From the IMG/VR virus record IMGVR_UViG_3300007351_000317, positions 1 through 21,871 of that record: 21,871 nt of DNA; one strand, given 5' to 3'. The stretch's first letter is position 1; every line of letters begins with the position of its first letter. This DNA is from a virus. Shown here one piece after another: positions 12,932 to 18,376 of this stretch. The position numbers and the translations under genes are program-made. The notes under the pieces are model-generated. The model ran no database searches, was not told the DNA's origin, and saw only the letters and a list, made by a program, of their open reading frames with translations.

Positions 12932-14041
12932 TTACCAAATAAACTTAACCTGCATCTGCCGCGCGCAAATCCCGACCAGCAGGCGCCGGATCCTGCTCTC
13001 CAGCCGGGAGACGATCCAACGATGTGCATATTCCGATCCGGCGCGGATCACGAGCGTATCGATCGCTATGTCGAAGCGCACCAGGTGCGCGTCTCTCACC
13101 CAGGCGTCGTAGGCATGCCGCGGCATCTCCATTTGCAGTTGCTCTTGCACACTATTCCATGCTTGCATTGCCGTGATATCCCGCCCGGGGATTTTTATTC
13201 GAATCGATTCGTCGCCTGATTGATCGGCCATGCCTGATTTTTCCTCCACCTGTAGCGGCTGTAGTCGCTCTGGTTCGGCAACCGTCTCCGGCGCTAATCC
13301 GATCTCAGCCAGGTACCAGTCCGGCAGATAATCCTGCGGACGCTCCACATACTCGCGCCGCGGAATCCGCCCGGCCAGCAGCGATTTATAGATCAGCCCG
13401 GGCGGGAAGCGCAGCCGGGCGCGGCAGTCATACGCCTGGGCGATCCAGCCCAGCGCCAGGCGCGGCTCAATGTGCTCCAGGCCGCGCTCGATCACCGCCT
13501 GGCCGAATAACTCCCGCGTCGAACAGAGCAGCGCCGCCGGCGAAATCTGCACATTTTGTGCGCTTAAGTCAGTAGAAGAAGTATTTAAACTTAAATCAGT
13601 TAAATTAACTACTACTGACTCACTAGTATGCACACATTGTGCGCCCAAATCTGTACATTTTGTGCTTAAATCTGCATTTTGCAGATTCAAATCTGTACAT
13701 TTTGTGCATATTTCATCCGGGACATTCTGCGCACGGGGTGCCTCCGCTTGGGGTGGCAGGACGGGTTGGAACGGTGCCTGCACGGGTGGGAGGTCTTCGA
13801 CGCCCAGAACCAGTTGCCGGCCAGTCTGCGTCAAAATGTACCCGGCTTGAATGTGGGTGCGGGTAATCAGTTGGCGCTGCGCCAGCGAGCGCAAATGCCT
13901 CTCGGCGGTGCGCGGATCGATATCCAGGATGGCGGCCAGCTCACCCTGACCAACCGGTTTATCCAACCGGATCATCAGCATGAGCACGATGGCCGTTTTT
14001 TTGAGTGAGCGGTAGAGATCTGTTTCGGATTGCGAGAGCAC
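12932..14041 (-). CDS. Replication initiator with winged helix and DnaA domain I-like C-terminus
   Basis: A 369-residue protein with three parts. Residues about 15-80 form a winged helix (GELAAILDIDPRTAERHLRS, then QLITRTHIQAGYILT). Residues about 103-167 are a low-complexity linker with repeated Cys/Thr/Asp words (ICTKCTDL, LSTKCTDLGAQC, LSAQNVQIS) dictated by DNA iterons. A helical middle domain follows, and residues 292-369 match DnaA domain I/DnaA_N (AWNSVQEQLQMEMPRHAYDAW, then LVIRAGSEYAHRWI). DnaA domain I binds the DnaB helicase, so the protein may bind iterons and recruit helicase. The start is GTG at 14041 with a GGAG about 10 bases upstream; other starts remain possible. No phage helicase or loader is visible. 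Confidence 0.8.
   Translation of the reverse strand: MLSQSETDLYRSLKKTAIVLMLMIRLDKPVGQGELAAILDIDPRTAERHLRSLAQRQLITRTHIQAGYILTQTGRQLVLGVEDLPPVQAPFQPVLPPQAEAPRAQNVPDEICTKCTDLNLQNADLSTKCTDLGAQCVHTSESVVVNLTDLSLNTSSTDLSAQNVQISPAALLCSTRELFGQAVIERGLEHIEPRLALGWIAQAYDCRARLRFPPGLIYKSLLAGRIPRREYVERPQDYLPDWYLAEIGLAPETVAEPERLQPLQVEEKSGMADQSGDESIRIKIPGRDITAMQAWNSVQEQLQMEMPRHAYDAWVRDAHLVRFDIAIDTLVIRAGSEYAHRWIVSRLESRIRRLLVGICARQMQVKFIW
13543..13732. other. Putative origin of replication: iterons and AT-rich tract inside the initiator gene
   Basis: Iterons: AAATCTGCACATTTTGTGC (13543-13561), AAATCTGTACATTTTGTGC (13647-13665 and an exact second copy at 13689-13707), and a dyad version AATCTGCA-TTT-TGCAGATT (13669-13687). 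Degenerate copies lie near 13629-13644 and 13721-13732. The three right-hand units begin 21 bp apart, two helical turns each. Between the first unit and the rest is an AT-rich tract (13563-13624) with repeated TTAA words and the inverted repeat AGTCAGTAG/CTACTGACT, suited to DNA unwinding. Iterons plus an AT-rich tract inside the initiator gene is the lambda O/ori arrangement. Confidence 0.75.
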
Positions 14042-14070
14042 GATGTAAATCTCCGAGAGTTGTCTCCTCG

Positions 14071-14132
14071 CCCCGGTCGGCGGGGAAACCGACCGGGGCT
14101 ACACAGGAGGGAAGAAGATTTCCCGGACCGCC
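14071..14132. repeat. GC hairpin element, copy 1
   Basis: CCCCGGTCGG (14071-14080) pairs with CCGACCGGGG (14089-14098) around an 8-base loop. GGGGCT, AGGAGG and CCGGACCGCC (14123-14132) follow. The same order of parts occurs at 14664-14737. It occupies the 165-bp gap between the initiator and the next gene. No T-run follows on either strand. Confidence 0.65.
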
Positions 14133-14205
14133 GTCGATCTGGCATTTCTCATCCAGCGCTGTCTCGTGGTGCGCAAGGCGCACACGGTCCAGGATAAAAA
14201 ATTAA

Positions 14206-14604
14206 TCAATCATCGACTTCGTAGTCGAAATCATCCTCCCCATCGTCATCGATCTCAGCCGGCAGCGCGTTGACCGCCGTTAGCCGCCGGCGCAGCTCAT
14301 CGTTCTCGTGTAATACCCGCCGGTATTCCGCCTCGGCTCGCTCCATGTACGCCTGGTGCTCTTCGCGGGTGATGATCGGCGCGTTATACTCGATCACCTC
14401 GTGTTGCGGCGCATACGCCCGGGCAATTTCCTCGCTCACCATGCGGATGCGGTACACCGACTGGTTGCCAAAAAATTCCGTTCGCCAGCCGTCGCCGTCC
14501 GGGATATCGATCTGCCACAGACCGCCATAATCACCGGGCTTCGTGATTCTGCCGGCCAGGGCGACATGCCCCATCAGTTCAACTCTTGCCCATGCATCGC
14601 TCAT
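14206..14604 (-). CDS. Conserved hypothetical phage protein
   Basis: A 132-residue protein. The N-terminal half (WARVELMGHVALAGRITKPG, then IDIPDGDGWRTEFFGNQSVYRI) belongs to a small-protein pattern I have seen in phages and bacteria, '[VI]-x-[LM]-[ML]-G-H/R-x-x-x-A-G-x-[IL]' followed by a 'FFGxxSVYRI' strand, of unknown function. A predicted coiled coil (EHQAYMERAEAEYRRVLHEN) and a strongly acidic tail (IDDDGEDDFDYEVDD) follow; acidic tails are common in DNA-mimic or chaperone-like proteins. A GAGGAG Shine-Dalgarno 6 bases before the ATG supports the start. AATT-type repeats lie immediately upstream. Confidence 0.7.
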   Translation of the reverse strand: MSDAWARVELMGHVALAGRITKPGDYGGLWQIDIPDGDGWRTEFFGNQSVYRIRMVSEEIARAYAPQHEVIEYNAPIITREEHQAYMERAEAEYRRVLHENDELRRRLTAVNALPAEIDDDGEDDFDYEVDD

Positions 14605-14613
14605 ATCGACTCC

Positions 14614-14646
14614 TCAAATTTCAAATTTCAATTTTCAAATCGCAAT
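14614..14646. repeat. AATT palindromic repeat, site 2
   Basis: Run of CAAATTTCAAATTTCAATT words directly upstream of the gene starting at 14604; the most degenerate of the six sites. Confidence 0.65.
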
Positions 14647-14663
14647 AATCTATCTCTCCTCCA

Positions 14664-14737
14664 CCCCAGGACCGGACCGCCCGATCCTGGGGCTTGCCAA
14701 AAGGAGGAGCCTTAGATCACCCGGACCGCCATCCGGG
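14664..14737. repeat. GC hairpin element, copy 2
   Basis: CCCCAGGA (14664-14671) pairs with TCCTGGGG (14685-14692); its loop contains CCGGACCGCC. GGGGCT, AGGAGG and a second CCGGACCGCC (14721-14730) follow, the latter inside a further hairpin CCCGGA-CCGCCA-TCCGGG. It parallels the element at 14071-14132. Confidence 0.65.
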
Positions 14738-14744
14738 ATAATCC

Positions 14745-14876
14745 CTACACAATGCCGAGCGCCGCTCCGATAGCATACGCCACCAGCAAAAGCCCAAGCC
14801 AGATCAATAGGCCGAAAAATACGGCATACAAAAAACCGCGCAGCAGCGCAGGCGAGTCATCATCCTCATACATCAT
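14745..14876 (-). CDS. Tiny single-helix membrane protein
   Basis: A 43-residue protein: MMYEDDDSPALLRG, then a long hydrophobic helix (FLYAVFFGLLIWLGLLLVAY) and AIGAALGIV. A strong GGGAGGATA ribosome site directly precedes the ATG at 14876 and an adjacent second ATG follows. The start overlaps the upstream gene by 11 bases. The acidic N-terminus would stay in the cytoplasm or face out, depending on orientation. It is one of several tiny membrane proteins in this stretch; function unknown. Confidence 0.65.
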   Translation of the reverse strand: MMYEDDDSPALLRGFLYAVFFGLLIWLGLLLVAYAIGAALGIV

Positions 14877-15192
14877 TATCCTCCCGTGGGTATGCGTTAG
14901 GACCCTCGCGCAATAAATGTAATTTGCGCATGATCGTATCCAGCCGCGCCCGGCTGGTGTCCAGCTCGATCATCAGTTGCACCAGATTGGCCGTGCTGTC
15001 CTCGATCCCGGCAATCGTGCTGTGCGTGTGGCGCTGCCGCCCGATCTGCGACTTTGCCTCGGCCAGGTCGCTCTCCAGCCGGTCCACACGCCCGACCAGC
15101 GCGCCCCATTTGCCGCGCAGCGCAGAAATCCCATAGCCGGCGCAAAATATCCCAATGGCCCCGGCCAACAATAACCCGATTTCGGCCGTCAT
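14866..15192 (-). CDS. Membrane-anchored coiled-coil protein
   Basis: A 108-residue protein with an N-terminal transmembrane helix (IGLLLAGAIGIFCAGYGI) and a long coiled-coil segment (VGRVDRLESDLAEAKSQIG) continuing to the C-terminus. The start at 15192 overlaps the stop of the upstream small gene as ATGA; an in-frame ATG at 15201 is too close to the GGAGG motif. Topology resembles phage Rz-like or anchor proteins, but nothing specific is recognised and it is far from the lysis genes. Confidence 0.65.
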   Translation of the reverse strand: MTAEIGLLLAGAIGIFCAGYGISALRGKWGALVGRVDRLESDLAEAKSQIGRQRHTHSTIAGIEDSTANLVQLMIELDTSRARLDTIMRKLHLLREGPNAYPREDNDV

Positions 15193-15305
15193 CCGAACCA
15201 TCCCCTCCGCGCGGCCGTCATCAACGCAAACCCGCCGCACGAAAACGTGAGCAGTAAAATGCCCAAAATGATATAGGCCAGCCCGGGCGGAAATTCATCC
15301 TCCAT
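15189..15305 (-). CDS. Tiny single-helix membrane protein
   Basis: A 38-residue protein: MEDEFPPG, a hydrophobic helix (LAYIILGILLLTFSCGGFAL) and a basic tail (MTAARRGWFG). GGAGGAACA-ATG is an excellent ribosome site, and its stop overlaps the next start (ATGA). Acidic N-terminus, one helix and basic C-terminus predict a bitopic membrane peptide. Function unknown. Confidence 0.62.
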   Translation of the reverse strand: MEDEFPPGLAYIILGILLLTFSCGGFALMTAARRGWFG

Positions 15306-15356
15306 TGTTCCTCCTCCTAAAAAAAAGACAAATACGGAAAACCTGCTATCCTGAAA

Positions 15357-15479
15357 TCAGCACATTAACAACACAATAAATACCAACGGCGCCAGGCAAA
15401 TCAGCGCGATCAACCACGTAAACCATGCCGGCGGAACATAAATCTCAAATTGAAAATTGCAATTTTCAATTTCTTTCAT
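15357..15479 (-). CDS. Tiny membrane protein whose N-terminus is encoded by a repeat
   Basis: A 40-residue frame: MKEIENCNFQFEIYVPP, then AWFTWLIALICLAPLVFIVL and LMC. The hydrophobic segment matches its tiny neighbours. The first part (EIENCNFQF) is read through a perfect 26-bp AATT palindrome (15447-15472). No good Shine-Dalgarno lies before the ATG, so the start is the weak point; the repeat may have supplied or replaced the original N-terminus. Confidence 0.5.
   Translation of the reverse strand: MKEIENCNFQFEIYVPPAWFTWLIALICLAPLVFIVLLMC
15447..15472. repeat. AATT palindromic repeat, site 3 (perfect 26-bp palindrome)
   Basis: AAATTGAAAATTG (15447-15459) and its exact complement CAATTTTCAATTT (15460-15472) abut without a loop, inside the start of a tiny reading frame. 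Confidence 0.85.
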
Positions 15480-15507
15480 CTGATAACCGCATCCCGCCGG
15501 CGAGAGA

Positions 15508-15548
15508 CAAATTTCAAATTGCAATTTCGAAATTGAAAATTAGAATTT
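15508..15548. repeat. AATT palindromic repeat, site 4
   Basis: CAAATTTCAAATTGC followed by the dyad CAATTTCGAAATTG and more AATT words, abutting the 3' end of the gene at 15547. Confidence 0.8.
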
Positions 15549-15975
15549 ACTGCAGCCACGGCAACCCCCCCTTAAATTTCGTCGCAAAACCGCGCAAATA
15601 ATCCATCAGCGCCCGGTAGCTGCCATCGCCCGGAGAAAACGCCGTCTTCTCGACCCCCTCGCGGTTGACCGCCTGCAATCCCCAGGTATCCGCATCGATC
15701 TGGCAGATCAGGTACCAGGTCGGCGCGAATTTGTGTTTCCAAATCATATACGGACCGTTGTTATCCAGGCATTGGCGGATCGCCGGCGCCTCGACGTGCC
15801 TCGCCTCGGCGTGCGGTTGCTCCATCACCCCCAGCGCCAGGCTCATATTGTCGCCCAGCGCCGCGCCGAACACCAGCGCCAGCCCGATCACAAACGCGAT
15901 CCCCAACCCCAGCCAGGCAATTACCATCGTGCAGCCCTGGGGCCCGCTGTCATAGGACTCCGCGTAACTACTCAT
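15547..15975 (-). CDS. Membrane protein of unknown function
   Basis: A 142-residue protein with a short polar N-terminus (MSSYAESYDSGPQGC), one long hydrophobic stretch (VIAWLGLGIAFVIGLALVFG, residues 18-37), and a C-terminal domain of about 95 residues predicted to face away from the cytoplasm. That domain is rich in Trp and Cys (IRQCLDNNGPYMIWKHKFAP, then WYLICQIDADTWGLQ). Its start overlaps the upstream gene by 8 bases. Possibly a superinfection-exclusion or envelope protein, but that is only a guess from topology. Confidence 0.65.
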   Translation of the reverse strand: MSSYAESYDSGPQGCTMVIAWLGLGIAFVIGLALVFGAALGDNMSLALGVMEQPHAEARHVEAPAIRQCLDNNGPYMIWKHKFAPTWYLICQIDADTWGLQAVNREGVEKTAFSPGDGSYRALMDYLRGFATKFKGGLPWLQ

Positions 15976-16171
15976 AATCGCCTTCCAGGTCTATGCGGGG
16001 TCGGTTGTTAAAAATCGGGATCGCTCTGTCGTACTCCCCGTTGACCGGGTTCTCGTCAACCCGGAAAACCCCGTTCGCCGTCGCCCCCTCCAGCACAATG
16101 AACTGGCACAGTTTACGGATAAAATCATCCGGCTCTTTGACATCCTGTATGTTTAAAATTAATTTATCCAT
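15968..16171 (-). CDS. Small hypothetical protein
   Basis: A 67-residue soluble protein (MDKLILNIQDVKEPDDFIRK, ending NNRPRIDLEGDYE), unrecognised. I chose the ATG at 16171 with GGAGCTCAA before it. A longer frame from 16210 would be translated from the AATT repeat array and is less likely. It overlaps the next gene by 8 bases. Confidence 0.6.
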   Translation of the reverse strand: MDKLILNIQDVKEPDDFIRKLCQFIVLEGATANGVFRVDENPVNGEYDRAIPIFNNRPRIDLEGDYE

Positions 16172-16179
16172 TTGAGCTC

Positions 16180-16254
16180 CAAATTCCAATTTCCAATTTC
16201 CAAATTGCAATTTTCAAATTGCAATTTCCAAATTCGAATTTTCAATTTCGAAAT
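16180..16254. repeat. AATT palindromic repeat, site 5 (longest)
   Basis: About 75 bp built almost wholly of CCAATTT, CAAATT, GCAATTT and GAATTT words, including AAATTGCAATTT. It is read through by the last codons of the LexA-like gene (16214-16504) and lies just before the start at 16171. Confidence 0.85.
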
Positions 16255-16504
16255 GCCATTCACCTCCCACCACCCGAATCAGCCGCGTTGTACGCGGCTC
16301 GCCCAGCAACTCGATCAAACCAAAGCGTTCCAACCTGTGCAGGTAATAGTTGATCGTCGAGGTGCTGTTCGTCCCCAGCTCCCGATCCATCTCCCGCATC
16401 GACGGCGCGCAGCCGTCGAAGTTTTTTTTATAGTGGATGATGTACGCCAACAAATCCAGCTCACGCTCGCTGACCGGCCTGGGTTTACCGGCCATCGCCC
16501 GCAT
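16214..16504 (-). CDS. LexA-type winged-helix DNA-binding protein
   Basis: A 96-residue protein with a LexA-like DNA-binding domain: SERELDLLAYIIHYKKNF, then PSMREMDRELGTNSTSTINY and YLHRLERFGLIE. It has no peptidase domain, so it is a stand-alone regulator. Its last residues (HFEIENSNLEIAI) are encoded by the AATT repeat array and probably replace the original end. The start at 16504 has GGAG 8 bases upstream; GTG at 16513 and ATG at 16495 are alternatives. It overlaps the upstream RHH gene by about 20 bases. As an early gene it may control phage development. Confidence 0.72.
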   Translation of the reverse strand: MRAMAGKPRPVSERELDLLAYIIHYKKNFDGCAPSMREMDRELGTNSTSTINYYLHRLERFGLIELLGEPRTTRLIRVVGGEWHFEIENSNLEIAI

Positions 16505-16712
16505 CGCTTCCACTCCGCGCCTCCGCCAGCGCCTGCATGCCCGCCTCCGTGATGCGGATTCTCTCGGATTTCATTTCCACCCATTCACGGATAATCATAC
16601 GCAGCGCAGCGGATGTCCCCCGCCCTCCCAACCCTTTTTCTTTGACCAATTTTCGGATTGTCCGAAAATCATCCAAATGTAAAACTACATTTTTGGTAAT
16701 AAATTCACTCAT
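16485..16712 (-). CDS. Ribbon-helix-helix regulator, first gene of the early operon
   Basis: A 75-residue protein with an Arc/MetJ-type ribbon-helix-helix pattern: strand KNVVLHLDDF, then RTIRKLVKEKGLGGRGTSAA and LRMIIREWVEM. A GGTGA ribosome site lies close before the ATG. It is the first gene of the leftward operon and divergent from the XRE repressor, the position of Cro in lambdoid phages, so it may be a Cro-like counter-regulator. That role is inferred from position only. Confidence 0.65.
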   Translation of the reverse strand: MSEFITKNVVLHLDDFRTIRKLVKEKGLGGRGTSAALRMIIREWVEMKSERIRITEAGMQALAEARSGSDAGDGR

Positions 16713-16724
16713 TCATTCACCTAT

Positions 16725-16759
16725 CTGTCAAATGTCATTGATTAACTGACATTTGACAG
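16725..16759. promoter_or_regulatory. Perfect inverted-repeat operator
   Basis: CTGTCAAATGTCA (16725-16737) and its exact complement TGACATTTGACAG (16747-16759) flank a 9-bp spacer. The right arm overlaps both the leftward -10 and the rightward -35 hexamers. Related words recur at 16780-16793 (CTGTCAATAGGCAG) and 16835-16847 (TGACATATGACAG), the latter covering the repressor start codon. Confidence 0.8.
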
Positions 16760-16781
16760 TATAGCAGAAATTTTTTATCTG
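16753..16781 (+). promoter_or_regulatory. Likely rightward promoter of the repressor
   Basis: TTGACA (16753-16758), a 17-bp spacer and TATCTG (16776-16781) face the XRE gene, about 50 bases before its start. It overlaps the leftward promoter, so the two would compete. Confidence 0.5.
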
Positions 16782-16785
16782 TCAA
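16758..16785 (-). promoter_or_regulatory. Leftward early promoter
   Basis: On the minus strand TTGACA (16785-16780), a 16-bp spacer and TATACT (16763-16758) precede the RHH gene. The -10 overlaps the right arm of the perfect operator, so repressor binding should silence the early operon. Confidence 0.75.
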
Positions 16786-16840
16786 TAGGCAGTAATAAAT
16801 CTGACCATAGTCAGAGTGATCGTCAGTAGAATATTGACAT

Positions 16841-17251
16841 ATGACAGATTTTGTAGAATGGCTAGAAGACGAATTAAAACAGCGCGATTGGAACAGAAAT
16901 GAGCTTTCCAAACGTGGCGGAATCGATTCTGGTCTGGTCAGCAGAATATTAAATAGAGAAAGAAATGCCGGCATAGAAACATTGCTTGCGATTGCTGTCG
17001 CTTTTAATATTTCTCCCGAGGTCGTCTTCCGCGCCGCCGGCCTGCTCCCGCCGCTCAACAATAAACGCCAGGTCGCCGAGCACATCGTCAACTACAAACT
17101 CGGAGAGCTCAGCGAAGATCAGCTCGACGACGTGCTCGCCTACATCGAATTCATCCAATCCAGAGATGGCCGCCGTGGCGCCAGCGGCGCCGCCAGGTAC
17201 TCAGTCACTCGCCGGGAGGGGGAAACCCCTCCCGACGCAGTTAAAGAATGA
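16841..17251 (+). CDS. XRE-family (CI/Cro-type) repressor
   Basis: A 136-residue protein with a lambda-repressor-like helix-turn-helix near residues 18-40 (NRNELSKRGGIDSGLVSRIL) and ETLLAIAVAFNISPEVVFRA completing the fold. The C-terminal region (LSEDQLDDVLAYIEFIQ) is a short helical dimerisation-like segment; there is no LexA/CI peptidase domain. It diverges from the early operon and its start codon lies inside a TGACATATGACAG operator word, which suggests autoregulation. No Shine-Dalgarno is visible. Likely master repressor of lysogeny. Its final codons form a GC hairpin (17213-17234). Confidence 0.85.
   Translation: MTDFVEWLEDELKQRDWNRNELSKRGGIDSGLVSRILNRERNAGIETLLAIAVAFNISPEVVFRAAGLLPPLNNKRQVAEHIVNYKLGELSEDQLDDVLAYIEFIQSRDGRRGASGAARYSVTRREGETPPDAVKE
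17213..17234. repeat. Perfect GC hairpin within repressor 3' end
   Basis: CGGGAGGGG (17213-17221) pairs perfectly with CCCCTCCCG (17226-17234) around a GAAA tetraloop, inside the last codons of the repressor. It is of the same short GC-palindrome type as those at 2551-2584 and 14071-14098. Confidence 0.7.
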
Positions 17252-17289
17252 ATTAGAACAAGTTTTCTAAGCAGGGGAATGGGGATTAC

Positions 17290-17637
17290 ATGAAGACCAG
17301 AAATCTTATTATTCTGGCAATAACAATATTTCTTTTAGCCGCTTGTAAATCGCAAGAGAATCGAGCAACGCCGACGACGCGTCCCACTCCAACTGAAGGT
17401 CCATTGTTATTTAAAGTAAATAAAAGTACTGGCCTTTATACTGCACCACACGCCGATGCAGGCATGATTGTTGCTTTGCCGGTAGGCACAAAATTGATAC
17501 CAGCGCGAGGTGAGAAATTTCAAAGTTGCAAAACCTATGAAGAACCTGGTATGACAATAGTGATGTGTGAAATGGAAGTCGTGGAAACCGGAAAAATAGG
17601 CTGGGTAATAAAAAAATGGATGACGTCCCAGCATTAA
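17290..17637 (+). CDS. Lipoprotein with SH3-like domain
   Basis: A 115-residue secreted lipoprotein. The signal peptide (MKTRNLIILAITIF) ends in the lipobox LLAAC, with lipidated C19. A Thr/Pro linker (TPTTRPTPTEGP) and a compact domain (LLFKVNKSTGLYTAPHADAG, then VALPVGTKLIPARG and IGWVIKKWM) with the pattern of a bacterial SH3/SH3b fold follow. GGGGATTAC precedes the ATG. Its position after the repressor suggests expression in the lysogen, as for superinfection-exclusion or lysogenic-conversion genes. Exact role unknown. Confidence 0.75.
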   Translation: MKTRNLIILAITIFLLAACKSQENRATPTTRPTPTEGPLLFKVNKSTGLYTAPHADAGMIVALPVGTKLIPARGEKFQSCKTYEEPGMTIVMCEMEVVETGKIGWVIKKWMTSQH

Positions 17638-17667
17638 TTTAGTTTACACGCGAATATCGGAGGGGCG

Positions 17668-18183
17668 ATGGACAACAAAACATCTCTGATCGTTGGAATC
17701 TTTCTGGTAGCCAGCTTGTATCTATCAGCTTGTTCAACGTCAGATGCACCAGTTGAACGCGTCGTGACCGTCGTGATCCAGATCACAGCCACCCGAGCGC
17801 CAACCGATCCACCCACAGCTATACTTGCCAACACTACCACAGATCTTCCCACCGCCACAAAGACCAAAAAACCTACTGTCACATCGCGGCCAACACTCAC
17901 CCCGCCGCCAACGTCCGCTCAGCGTGCATCATCCTCGAATGTGCTGCCCACCAGTACGCCGGCCAAACAAGCCAAACCAACGAAAACGCTCAAGCCCACC
18001 AAAGCGGCAGCCGGCGCTGCTGCTGCCGTCTGCAATTGCATCGGGCCTGACCTGGACTGCGCGGATCTGAAACGAAAAAAACCCGCCCAGGATTGCTATA
18101 ACTACTGCAAATCCCTGGGCTATGGCGATATATTTAAATTGGACCGCGATGGTGACGGCCGGGTTTGTGAGTCGCTGCCCTGA
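17668..18183 (+). CDS. Lipoprotein with Thr/Pro-rich linker and Excalibur domain
   Basis: A 171-residue lipoprotein. A signal peptide ends at lipobox LYLSAC (C22). A long Thr/Pro/Lys/Ser-rich spacer (about 40-115) leads into an Excalibur calcium-binding domain (about 124-171) with NCIGPDLDCADLK, four or more cysteines, and the calcium loop DRDGDGRVCE (159-168). A GGAGGGG ribosome site precedes the ATG. Excalibur domains occur on surface proteins and nucleases; here no nuclease domain is attached. Together with 17290-17637 it probably alters the lysogen surface. Long Thr/Pro linkers are frequent in Chloroflexota lipoproteins. Confidence 0.82.
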   Translation: MDNKTSLIVGIFLVASLYLSACSTSDAPVERVVTVVIQITATRAPTDPPTAILANTTTDLPTATKTKKPTVTSRPTLTPPPTSAQRASSSNVLPTSTPAKQAKPTKTLKPTKAAAGAAAAVCNCIGPDLDCADLKRKKPAQDCYNYCKSLGYGDIFKLDRDGDGRVCESLP

Positions 18184-18202
18184 ACGTTTGCGCGCAAACA
18201 AA

Positions 18203-18243
18203 AATTGCAATTCCGAAATTTCAAATTCGAAATTGCAATTTAT
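18203..18243. repeat. AATT palindromic repeat, site 6
   Basis: AAATTGCAATT (near 18203-18213) and its complement AATTGCAATTT (near 18232-18242) enclose further AAATTT words, so the whole unit can form one hairpin. It directly precedes a TATAAT promoter element. Confidence 0.8.
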
Positions 18244-18250
18244 TTTGTGT

Positions 18251-18256
18251 TATAAT
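18251..18256 (+). promoter_or_regulatory. Perfect TATAAT -10 element
   Basis: TATAAT lies 7 bases before an ATG (18263), too close for a leader with a ribosome site. No good -35 is visible; the AATT repeat lies in its place. A leaderless mRNA or a short RNA could start near 18263. Confidence 0.45.
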
Positions 18257-18262
18257 CACACT

Positions 18263-18376
18263 ATGCGACGACGACACAGGCGAACCGTAACAGGCCGCAT
18301 CTCAGAACCTATGCTGGGAAAATTGGGTGCAACGCCCGCCTCGCCTGACACCTGTCGCCCGATTTTTATCGCCTGA
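18263..18376 (+). CDS. Possible leaderless small basic protein
   Basis: A 37-residue frame beginning MRRRHRRTVTGRISEPMLGK and ending CRPIFIA, strongly basic at the N-terminus. It starts 7 bases after a perfect TATAAT, so it would be translated leaderless. Its stop overlaps a hairpin (18373-18400). There is no homology I recognise; the same transcript could instead be a non-coding RNA of about 140 bases. Confidence 0.3.
   Translation: MRRRHRRTVTGRISEPMLGKLGATPASPDTCRPIFIA

Noticed and set aside
12641-16254. CRISPR array from repeated AATT words
   Set aside because: Units are irregular, low-complexity and lack constant repeat length or unique spacers; no cas genes are present.
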